From Rhizobiaceae bacterium (GTDB lineage Bacteria; Pseudomonadota; Alphaproteobacteria; Rhizobiales; Rhizobiaceae), in contig JAEPMD010000005.1 of assembly GCA_017644105.1 (NCBI GenBank), positions 86,242 to 150,241 on the forward strand: 64,000 bases of DNA, read 5' to 3'. Every line of letters begins with the position of its first letter. Position 1 is the stretch's first letter. The notes under the pieces are model-generated. The model ran no database searches. It saw only the letters and a program-made list of their open reading frames with translations, and was not told where the DNA came from. The position numbers were made by a program, and so were the translations under genes. Below, one piece after another: positions 18,331 to 25,456 of this stretch.

Positions 18331-19776
18331 ATGTCTAACGTTGAGAACAAATTGATTGCATTTCCTGCCTTCTTCAAGGTGGAAGGCGAGAAAGTTGCGA
18401 TCTTCGGAAATGGTGACGAAGCTTTCGCAAAATTGCGTTTGCTGTCAAACACTCGTGCTGACATCATCGTTTATGCAAATGCCCCGGAAGCTGACTTGGT
18501 TAAATTTGCTGAGAAAAACCAAGTTGAGATCGTGAGAGAGAGTTTCTCATCAAAGCATCTTGAAAATGCCGTCATGGTGTTTGCAGGTACTGGTGATGAA
18601 GCACTTGATCGCCACATTGTTGAAGAAGCGCGTGCGCTGAAGATCCCAGCCAATGCTGTTGATCAGCCTGACTATTGCGATTTTTATACGCCAGCCCTTG
18701 TAAACCGCGCGCCGCTTGCTGTTGCGATCGGAACTGAAGGTGCAGGCCCTGTACTTGGCCAAATTGTTCGTGCGCGCATTGACCAAATGCTTTCTCCTTC
18801 ATTGGGTCCGCTTGCACGTTTGGCGCAGGAATATCGCAAAGCTGTCGACTACATGCTGCCTCGCGGTGTCACACGTCGTGTGTTCTGGCGCCGCTTCTTC
18901 ACAGGTGATATCGCCGATAAGGTCGCAATGGGCGAAACTTCCCAAGCACGTCGCATCGCCACTCGTATTTTGCGCGAACGTGAGGAAGCACAAGGCCATG
19001 TTTGGCTGGTTGGTGCAGGCCCTGGTGCCGAAGACTTGCTAACGTTGCGTGCACAACGCGTAATGATGGAAGCTGATGTCATCCTTTATGATGCATTGGT
19101 GCCCGAAGCTGTGGTCAATATGGGCCGCCGCGATGCTGAACGCGTATCTGTGGGCAAGCGCAAGGGCTGTCATTCAAAATCTCAAGATGAAATCAATGCG
19201 TTGTTGGTCGAACTTGCCGGTTCTGGCAAACGCGTCGTTCGTCTTAAATCAGGCGATCCGCTTGTTTATGGCAGAGCTGGCGAAGAAATGGCTGCGCTCA
19301 GAGACGCCAATATTTCTTATGAGATCGTGCCGGGCATTACTTCCGCATTTGCTGCAGCTGCTGACTTTGATCTTCCTCTTACTTTGCGCGGTGTATCGTC
19401 ATCTCTTGTCTTTACAACAGGACACGATTTAACCGGCGCAGCTTTACCAGATTGGGCACGTCTTGCCATTTCAGGTGCAACCATTGCCGTTTATATGGGC
19501 CGTACGGTCGCTGCAACTGTTGCATCTCGCTTGATGGAAGCTGGCTTGGATGAAAATACAACAGTCGCCGTTGTTGAAAATGCCGGCCGCGACACCAAGA
19601 AAATGATGCATGGCACGCTCAAAAACCTTCCAGTACTTGAAAACCGACATGATCTATCCGGCCCTGTGATGGTGATTATCGGAGATTCGGTCGCTGGGGC
19701 GTCTTATGAAAATTCGACGCCACTCATTCAATCTGTTCCACAAGAACAGCCACAAAACACGTATCTCGGAGTGTAA
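18331..19776 (+). CDS. cysG: Siroheme synthase CysG
   Basis: Multifunctional enzyme turning uroporphyrinogen III into siroheme, the cofactor of the reductase encoded downstream. The 481 residues have an N-terminal precorrin-2 dehydrogenase/ferrochelatase half (about 1-215, including AVAIGTEGAGPVLGQIVRARI) and a C-terminal SAM-dependent uroporphyrinogen methyltransferase half (about 225-460) with VWLVGAGPGAEDLLTLRA, RLKSGDPLVYGRAGEE and PGITSAFAAAA. First gene of an operon with a DUF2849 gene (4-base gap), the hemoprotein reductase and a DUF934 gene. The 183 bases shared with divergent mazG should hold its promoter. Confidence 0.94.
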   Translation: MSNVENKLIAFPAFFKVEGEKVAIFGNGDEAFAKLRLLSNTRADIIVYANAPEADLVKFAEKNQVEIVRESFSSKHLENAVMVFAGTGDEALDRHIVEEARALKIPANAVDQPDYCDFYTPALVNRAPLAVAIGTEGAGPVLGQIVRARIDQMLSPSLGPLARLAQEYRKAVDYMLPRGVTRRVFWRRFFTGDIADKVAMGETSQARRIATRILREREEAQGHVWLVGAGPGAEDLLTLRAQRVMMEADVILYDALVPEAVVNMGRRDAERVSVGKRKGCHSKSQDEINALLVELAGSGKRVVRLKSGDPLVYGRAGEEMAALRDANISYEIVPGITSAFAAAADFDLPLTLRGVSSSLVFTTGHDLTGAALPDWARLAISGATIAVYMGRTVAATVASRLMEAGLDENTTVAVVENAGRDTKKMMHGTLKNLPVLENRHDLSGPVMVIIGDSVAGASYENSTPLIQSVPQEQPQNTYLGV

Positions 19777-19780
19777 TAAA

Positions 19781-20089
19781 ATGTCTAAAGTATTGACTGC
19801 AAACAAACTAATTGATGGAAACAGCGTTTGGCTTAACGCGCAAGGCGAATGGGTTGAGACAATTGCTGATGCCTTTATCGCGCGCCATGACGAAGCTGTT
19901 GCAGCGCTTGAAGAAACAGGCGAACAAGCAGTATCTGACAATCTGGTTGTCGATGTTGCAGTTATCGATGTGAAAGAAACAGAACAAGGCATTTGGCCAA
20001 TTCGTTTGCGTGAGCGCATCCGCTCTCACGGCCCAAGCGTTGCTTATGGTTATGAAGCCCTTGTTCAAGAGCGAACTCAAGCCGCTTAA
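19781..20089 (+). CDS. DUF2849 family protein of the sulfite reduction operon
   Basis: A 102-residue protein, start at ATG 19781 (MSKVLTANKLIDGNSVWL), matching the small DUF2849 proteins that lie between cysG and the sulfite/nitrite reductase gene in Rhizobiales. It has the pattern VWLNAQGEWVETIADAF, then a short acidic middle and a C-terminal PIRLRERIRSHGPSVAYGYEAL. No membrane segment and no cysteine, so it is unlikely to carry an iron-sulfur cluster. Function is not established; position suggests an accessory role in reductase assembly or activity. Confidence 0.85.
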   Translation: MSKVLTANKLIDGNSVWLNAQGEWVETIADAFIARHDEAVAALEETGEQAVSDNLVVDVAVIDVKETEQGIWPIRLRERIRSHGPSVAYGYEALVQERTQAA

Positions 20090-20120
20090 TTGCGCTCAGT
20101 TCAGCTTTTAAGGAATATAC

Positions 20121-21788
20121 ATGTACAGATATGATGAATTTGACCATGCTTTTGTAAAAGAGCGCGTCGCACAGTTTCGCGACCAAGTCGAAAGACGAGT
20201 GAATGGAGACATTACCGAGGCTGCCTTCAAGCCACTTCGTCTGATGAATGGTCTATATCTTCAACTCCACGCTTATATGCTGCGCATTGCTGTGCCTTAT
20301 GGCACCATGTCGCCAGTTCAAATGCGTAAACTTGCTCATATTGCAAGAACCTATGACCGTGGTTATGGGCATTTCACAACGCGTCAGAATATTCAGTTTA
20401 ACTGGCCAAAGCTTTCAGATATCCCAGATATCTTAGAAGAGCTTGCAAGTGTTGAAATGCATGCAATCCAAACATCTGGCAATTGTATTCGTAATGTGAC
20501 GACAGACCAGTTTGCCGGTGCTGCCGCGGATGAAATTGCAGACCCGCGCCCTTATGCTGAAATTTTGCGTCAATGGTCATCTGTGCATCCTGAATTTTCG
20601 TTCCTACCGCGCAAATTTAAAATTGCCGTGACAGGTGCGCCGCATGACCGCGCGGCCATTCAAGTGCATGACATTGGTTTGCAGCTTGTGAAAAACGAAG
20701 ACGATGAAATCGGCTTTAAAGTCTATATTGGTGGCGGGCAGGGCAGAACGCCTATGATTGCTAAAAAAGTGCGCGATTTCCTTCCTGAGGAAGATCTGCT
20801 CACTTATGTGACTGCGATTATGCGTGTTTATAACCTTCATGGTCGTCGCGATAACAAATATAAAGCTCGCATCAAGATCCTAGTTCACGAAACTGGACTT
20901 GAGGAACTAAAATCGCAAATTGAGGCTGAATGGCAGCATTTGAAGGACACTGATCTTAAATTGCCAGATGCTGATATTGAAGCGATCACCAAATATTTCG
21001 AAAAACCAAATCTTCCAGATCGCGCTGAAGGTTGGGGTCAGTTGGCTCAGTGGAAAAAAGCCGATGCTGCTTTTGCCACATGGATCCAGAAAAATGTTGG
21101 CCCACACCAGCATCCTGATTATGGCACGGTGACAATTTCACTCAAACCAATTGGTGGTGTGCCAGGTGATGCAACAGATGCGCAAATGGATCTCGTTGCT
21201 GATTTGGCTGAAGAATTTGGTCACAATGAAATCCGCGTGACGCACGAGCAAAACCTTGTCTTCCCGCATGTGGCTTTGGCAGATCTTGAACCGCTTTATC
21301 GCGTTTTGGCCGCCAATGGCTTGGCAACAGGTAATGCTGGTCTGGTCACTGACATTATCGCATGTCCTGGACTTGATTATTGTGCGCTTGCCAATGCGCG
21401 TTCAATCCCAGTTGCGCAAGAGATTTCCAATCGTTTTGGTGATGCTGAGCGTCAAAAGACAATCGGTGAACTGAAGATCAAGATTTCCGGCTGTATCAAT
21501 GCCTGTGGTCACCACCATGTCGGTCACATTGGTATTCTTGGCGTTGAGAAAAAAGGCGCCGAGCTTTACCAGATCACATTGGGTGGTTCAGCTGATGAAA
21601 ACACATCTGTCGGCCAAATCATGGGACCGGGTTTTGAGCCTGATGCCATTACCGATGCGATCGAAAAAGTGGTCGATACTTATCTCGAACTACGTTCAAC
21701 AGATGATGAAACCTTCATCGAGACCTATCGTCGTTTGGGCATGAAACCATTTAAAACTGCGCTTTACGGCGAAAAGACAGCCGCATAG
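20121..21788 (+). CDS. cysI: Ferredoxin-type sulfite (or nitrite) reductase, siroheme 4Fe-4S hemoprotein
   Basis: Reduces sulfite to sulfide (nitrite to ammonia in close relatives). The 555 residues show two ferredoxin-like/siroheme repeats, with TRQNIQFNWPKLSDIPDILEE and TSGNCIRNVTTDQFAG in the first half. The 4Fe-4S/siroheme cysteines are in two pairs, ACPGLDYCALA (CX5C) and SGCINACGHHH (CX3C). The setting with cysG and DUF934 favours assimilatory sulfite reduction; nitrite reduction cannot be excluded from sequence alone. No flavoprotein partner (cysJ) lies nearby, so ferredoxin or a similar donor is likely. Confidence 0.88.
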   Translation: MYRYDEFDHAFVKERVAQFRDQVERRVNGDITEAAFKPLRLMNGLYLQLHAYMLRIAVPYGTMSPVQMRKLAHIARTYDRGYGHFTTRQNIQFNWPKLSDIPDILEELASVEMHAIQTSGNCIRNVTTDQFAGAAADEIADPRPYAEILRQWSSVHPEFSFLPRKFKIAVTGAPHDRAAIQVHDIGLQLVKNEDDEIGFKVYIGGGQGRTPMIAKKVRDFLPEEDLLTYVTAIMRVYNLHGRRDNKYKARIKILVHETGLEELKSQIEAEWQHLKDTDLKLPDADIEAITKYFEKPNLPDRAEGWGQLAQWKKADAAFATWIQKNVGPHQHPDYGTVTISLKPIGGVPGDATDAQMDLVADLAEEFGHNEIRVTHEQNLVFPHVALADLEPLYRVLAANGLATGNAGLVTDIIACPGLDYCALANARSIPVAQEISNRFGDAERQKTIGELKIKISGCINACGHHHVGHIGILGVEKKGAELYQITLGGSADENTSVGQIMGPGFEPDAITDAIEKVVDTYLELRSTDDETFIETYRRLGMKPFKTALYGEKTAA

Positions 21789-21799
21789 GAGCCTTTGAT

Positions 21800-22276
21800 A
21801 TGTCAAAAATTTGGACAAAGAACGGCTTTTTAAGCGAGAACACTTGGGGATACCTTTCCGATGGTGCGGAATATCTGTCCGTTGCAGATGCGGTCACAGC
21901 AAGCGAAAGTGACTTGGCAGTTTTCGTCGAACCTGCTGATGATGTGATGGAACTATCTGACAAACTCGGTGATATTTCAATCATCGCAGTGAACTTCCCG
22001 GCCTTTGCAGATGGTCGCGCATTTTCGCATGCTGCATTGTTGCGCGATCGCCCTGGTTTTAAAGGGGAAATCAGAGCATATGGTCAGGTTCTTCTTGATC
22101 AGGTGCCGCTGATGCTTCGTTGCGGAATTGATAGTTTTGAAGTGAGTGATGAACCTACAATCAAGCATCTTGAAGCAGGTCATGTGCCAGCAATTGAGCA
22201 CCATTATCAGCCATCTATGAATGAGCCAGCCAAGGCAAATTCCTATTCCTGGCGCTATATGGCCAATTCAGGCTGA
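21800..22276 (+). CDS. DUF934 family protein, probable oxidoreductase accessory protein
   Basis: A 158-residue protein of the DUF934 type that regularly follows sulfite reductase genes in proteobacteria. Diagnostic segments are the mid-protein NFPAFADGRAFSHAALLRDR, then RAYGQVLLDQVPLMLRCGIDSFEVSDE, and a C-terminal HHYQPS. The family is annotated as an uncharacterised protein of the sulfate reduction pathway. It closes the operon, eleven bases after the reductase gene, and is followed by a strong hairpin. Confidence 0.88.
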   Translation: MSKIWTKNGFLSENTWGYLSDGAEYLSVADAVTASESDLAVFVEPADDVMELSDKLGDISIIAVNFPAFADGRAFSHAALLRDRPGFKGEIRAYGQVLLDQVPLMLRCGIDSFEVSDEPTIKHLEAGHVPAIEHHYQPSMNEPAKANSYSWRYMANSG

Positions 22277-22302
22277 TCATTCTGCCAGTTCTAATTTGTT
22301 TT

Positions 22303-22335
22303 AAGCGGCGACTTGCGTAAAGCGGGTCGCCGCTT
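22303..22335 (+). terminator. Hairpin ending the cysG-cysI operon
   Basis: A perfect 10-bp stem (AAGCGGCGAC at 22303-22312 with GTCGCCGCTT at 22326-22335) around a 13-base loop, 27 bases after the DUF934 stop codon. There is no long T run after it, so it may be a weak intrinsic terminator or a 3'-end stabilising structure. Its place between the operon and an independent LysR gene supports a transcript-ending role. Confidence 0.6.
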
Positions 22336-22349
22336 GCATATTATGGTTG

Positions 22350-22364
22350 TCTCATATTATGAGA
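22350..22364. promoter_or_regulatory. LysR-type T-N11-A box upstream of the LysR gene
   Basis: Inverted repeat TCTCATA-T-TATGAGA, a 15-bp element fitting the T-N11-A consensus of LysR-type regulators. It ends 52 bases before the regulator's ATG. Part of it is repeated further on as a direct repeat, TGAGACGAGA at 22360-22369 and 22377-22386. Most likely an autoregulatory site; the assignment is inferred from form and position. Confidence 0.5.
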
Positions 22365-22416
22365 CGAGACTTGTTTTGAGACGAGATTTGGCGCGGATTC
22401 AGCTTGGGAGTGTTGA

Positions 22417-23316
22417 ATGATTGATAAACTGGAATTTTTTATTGCGCTTGCAAAGCATCAGCATTTTGGTCGCGCCGCTGATGCTTGCGGGATCACGCAA
22501 CCCACACTTTCATCAGCCATCCGACAATTGGAAGACCAGCTTGGCGTGGTACTGGTTCAACGCGGATCGCGTTTTAAAGGCCTAACTCAAGAAGGTCAAC
22601 GCGTTTTGGAATGGTCGCGACGTATTGTGGATGACACACGATCCATGCGTGAAGAAATGCGCACGGCGCGCAATGGCCTTTCCGGACATGTGCGTATTGC
22701 TACCATCCCAACAGCGTCTGCTATGCTGCATGAGCTGACAGCGCCCTTTATCAAGAAACATCCCAAAGTCACTCTGTCAGTAACAGCCTGCACATCAATT
22801 GAGGTGCTCGCAAAGCTTGAAAACTTCGACATCGACATAGGAATTACATATCTTAATGATGAACCGCTCACAGGGCGGACCGTATCTCTGCCATTATATG
22901 CTGAGCGCTTTCAGCTGATTGTGAAAGCTGATAGCAAATATAGTGATCGCGATAGTATTACATGGGCTGAACTTGGCGATATTCCATTGTGTCTACTTAC
23001 ACCGGATATGCAAAACAGGCGCATAGTGAACAAGCACTTGGAAGATGCAGGCGTGAATATAAAACCCGCGCTTGAATCCAATTCTATGTTGGTTTTGTTC
23101 TCTCACATCATGAATGGCGAATGGGCGAGTATTATCCCGGTCAATATCGCTGATCTGATGGGATTTGGTGAAAATATCCGTGCGATTCCAATCAAAAACC
23201 CTGATGCAAAGCACATTGTGGGTGTGGTTGCAGCAAAACGCGAACCCAATACACCCAATGTATCGGCGCTTTTGCAAGAGGCACATGTTTTAGCGAAGAA
23301 AAATCTTATTGTATGA
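22417..23316 (+). CDS. LysR-family regulator, probable controller of formate dehydrogenase
   Basis: A 299-residue LysR-type protein. The N-terminal winged helix-turn-helix covers about 1-60 (FIALAKHQHFGRAADACGITQPTLSSAIRQLEDQLGV), followed by a linker helix and a periplasmic-binding-type effector domain from about 90. It is immediately upstream of, and in the same direction as, the fds formate dehydrogenase operon, an arrangement common in Rhizobiales, so regulation of fds is likely by context. The effector is unknown. Confidence 0.88.
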   Translation: MIDKLEFFIALAKHQHFGRAADACGITQPTLSSAIRQLEDQLGVVLVQRGSRFKGLTQEGQRVLEWSRRIVDDTRSMREEMRTARNGLSGHVRIATIPTASAMLHELTAPFIKKHPKVTLSVTACTSIEVLAKLENFDIDIGITYLNDEPLTGRTVSLPLYAERFQLIVKADSKYSDRDSITWAELGDIPLCLLTPDMQNRRIVNKHLEDAGVNIKPALESNSMLVLFSHIMNGEWASIIPVNIADLMGFGENIRAIPIKNPDAKHIVGVVAAKREPNTPNVSALLQEAHVLAKKNLIV

Positions 23317-23323
23317 ACAAAGA

Positions 23324-23348
23324 GAACGATTGAATATTTCAATCGTTC
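23324..23348. promoter_or_regulatory. Perfect inverted repeat between the LysR gene and fdsG
   Basis: Arms GAACGATTGAA (23324-23334) and TTCAATCGTTC (23338-23348) around TAT, eight bases after the LysR stop and about 80 bases before the fdsG start. It could terminate the LysR transcript or act as an operator. No T run follows, which makes simple intrinsic termination less likely, and the arms lack the T-N11-A spacing. Confidence 0.5.
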
Positions 23349-23427
23349 AACGGTATAGGATTATTGATTTCCACCCTTAAAAGAGCGATCATCCTAGGCA
23401 TATAACTATGCTTGAGGGTAGATGCAT

Positions 23428-23907
23428 ATGTCTGTTGAGGCGAATGTGGAAGAGATCACATCGGTCACTTCTGAAATTATACAAGAATTACAGTCACTTG
23501 AAGGGCCGATGTTGCCTATTCTAAACGAAATACAAGACCATTTTGGTTTTGTACCACAAGATTCGTTGCCAGTGATTGCCGATAAATTAAATCTATCAAA
23601 AGCAGAAGTGCATGGCGTGGTAAGCTTTTATCATGACTATCGCAGTGAACCTGCAGGTGATCATGTAGTCAAAATTTGCCGTGCAGAAGCCTGCCAATCC
23701 ATGGGCGTAAACGAACTTTCTGAGAAATTGTTATCACTTTTGGGCATTGGTTGGGGCGAAACCTCAGACAATGGCAAAGTGACTGTTGAAGCAACCTATT
23801 GCCTCGGTCTATGCGCTTGCGCTCCAGCTGCCATGGTTGATGGCAAATTGGTTGCGCGCCTTGATGACGCTAAAATCGAAGCGCTTGCGAAAGAGGTGAG
23901 CCAATGA
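23428..23907 (+). CDS. fdsG: NAD-dependent formate dehydrogenase gamma subunit
   Basis: A 2Fe-2S, NuoE-like subunit that works with FdsB in passing electrons to NAD. With the ATG at 23428 it is 159 residues; an ATG two codons earlier is possible, but the GAGGG at 23414-23418 is better spaced from 23428. The thioredoxin-like cluster cysteines are in CRAEACQSMG and YCLGLCACAPA. The N-terminal helical part contains LEGPMLPILNEIQDHFGFVP. Its TGA overlaps the fdsB ATG, so the two are coupled. Confidence 0.92.
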   Translation: MSVEANVEEITSVTSEIIQELQSLEGPMLPILNEIQDHFGFVPQDSLPVIADKLNLSKAEVHGVVSFYHDYRSEPAGDHVVKICRAEACQSMGVNELSEKLLSLLGIGWGETSDNGKVTVEATYCLGLCACAPAAMVDGKLVARLDDAKIEALAKEVSQ

Positions 23908-25451
23908 CCACGAAGATCTTTATCTCACAGGATAGCGCAGCGGTTGCCCTTGGTGCTGATGATGTAGCGTCAGCCATTGCAAATACAAATTCAGATATTC
24001 AGATCATCCGCACAGGTTCCCGCGGCATGATTTGGCTTGAGCCCATGGTTGAAGTTGAGACTGATCAAGGCCGCACGGCCTACGGTCCGGTCAATGCTGA
24101 TGATGTTGCGTCACTTATTGATGCCGGCATGTTCGAGGGCAAACAAGACCATGCGTTGAGCCTTGGTTTGACAGAAGAAATTCCATTTTTCAAAAAGCAA
24201 ACGCGTTTGGTGTTCCAGCGTTGTGGTGTCACTGATCCGCTGTCTATTGAAGATTACAAAGCCAATGATGGCTTGAAAGGCCTGCAAAACGCGCTTGCGA
24301 AAACGCCAAACGATGTTGTCGCGCAGATTACCGAATCTGGTCTTCGTGGTCGCGGTGGTGCAGGATTCCCAACCGGTATTAAATGGAAAACGGTCCTCGA
24401 AGCGCAGAGCGATCAAAAATATATCGTTTGTAACGCTGATGAGGGCGATAGCGGAACCTTTGCTGACCGCATGATCATGGAAGGTGATCCATTTGTTTTG
24501 ATCGAAGGTATGATTATTGCCGGTCATGCTGTGGGCGCAACGAAAGGTTATATCTATCTTCGTTCTGAATATCCGGATGCAGGTATCATCCTCAATAAGG
24601 CGATCCAAATCGCCAAAGATGAAGGTATTTTAGGTCTGTCCGTGCTGGGTTCAGGATATCCATTCGATATCGAAGTGCGCATTGGGGCAGGGGCTTATGT
24701 CTGCGGTGAAGAAACATCATTGCTCGAAAGCTTAGAAGGCAAACGCGGGATTGTGCGTGCAAAACCACCCCTTCCAGCGCATAAAGGCTTTATGGGCAAG
24801 CCAACGGTGGTCAATAATGTTATTTCTCTCGCCTCCGTTCCGATCGTTATGGATAAAGGCGCGAAATTCTATGCTGATTTCGGCATGGGACGTTCGCGCG
24901 GCACAATGCCAATTCAAATCGCCGGTAATGTGAAGCATGGCGGATTGTTTGAAGCAGCCTTCGGCATGTCACTCGGAGAAATCGTTGATGAAATCGCTGG
25001 CGGGACGCATTCAGGTCGTCAAGTGCGCGCTGTGCAAGTTGGTGGTCCATTAGGCGCTTATTTCCCACGTGATTTGTTTGACACGCCATTTGATTACGAA
25101 GAATTTGCAGCCAAAGACGGCTTGATCGGTCATGCTGGTATCGTCGTCTTTGACGATACGGTTGATATGCTCGCGCAAGCGCGCTTTGCCATGGAATTCT
25201 GCGCAATTGAATCATGCGGTAAATGCACCCCGTGCCGCATTGGTTCAACGCGCGGCGTCGAAGTGGCAGATAACATCAAAAACGGTGTGGGTGCCGAAGA
25301 GCAGATCGAGATTTTGACCGATCTTTGTAACACCATGAAATTCGGCTCACTCTGCGCATTGGGTGGTTTTACACCTTATCCAGTGATGAGCGCGCTCACC
25401 CATTTCCCTGAAGATTTCTTTCCTGAACAGCAAGTTCAAGCGGCGGAGTAA
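23904..25451 (+). CDS. fdsB: NAD-dependent formate dehydrogenase beta subunit
   Basis: NuoF-like flavoprotein holding FMN, the NAD site and one 4Fe-4S cluster. The 515 residues start with a thioredoxin-like 2Fe-2S-type domain lacking most cysteines, then the FMN/NAD region (LRGRGGAGFPTGIKWKTV, CNADEGDSGTFADR, GAYVCGEETSLLESLEGKRG), and end with the cluster motif SCGKCTPCRIGSTRG plus a distal cysteine (GSLCALGG). It sits between fdsG and fdsA with a four-base overlap upstream and five bases downstream. Confidence 0.94.
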   Translation: MTTKIFISQDSAAVALGADDVASAIANTNSDIQIIRTGSRGMIWLEPMVEVETDQGRTAYGPVNADDVASLIDAGMFEGKQDHALSLGLTEEIPFFKKQTRLVFQRCGVTDPLSIEDYKANDGLKGLQNALAKTPNDVVAQITESGLRGRGGAGFPTGIKWKTVLEAQSDQKYIVCNADEGDSGTFADRMIMEGDPFVLIEGMIIAGHAVGATKGYIYLRSEYPDAGIILNKAIQIAKDEGILGLSVLGSGYPFDIEVRIGAGAYVCGEETSLLESLEGKRGIVRAKPPLPAHKGFMGKPTVVNNVISLASVPIVMDKGAKFYADFGMGRSRGTMPIQIAGNVKHGGLFEAAFGMSLGEIVDEIAGGTHSGRQVRAVQVGGPLGAYFPRDLFDTPFDYEEFAAKDGLIGHAGIVVFDDTVDMLAQARFAMEFCAIESCGKCTPCRIGSTRGVEVADNIKNGVGAEEQIEILTDLCNTMKFGSLCALGGFTPYPVMSALTHFPEDFFPEQQVQAAE

Positions 25452-25456
25452 CAGAC

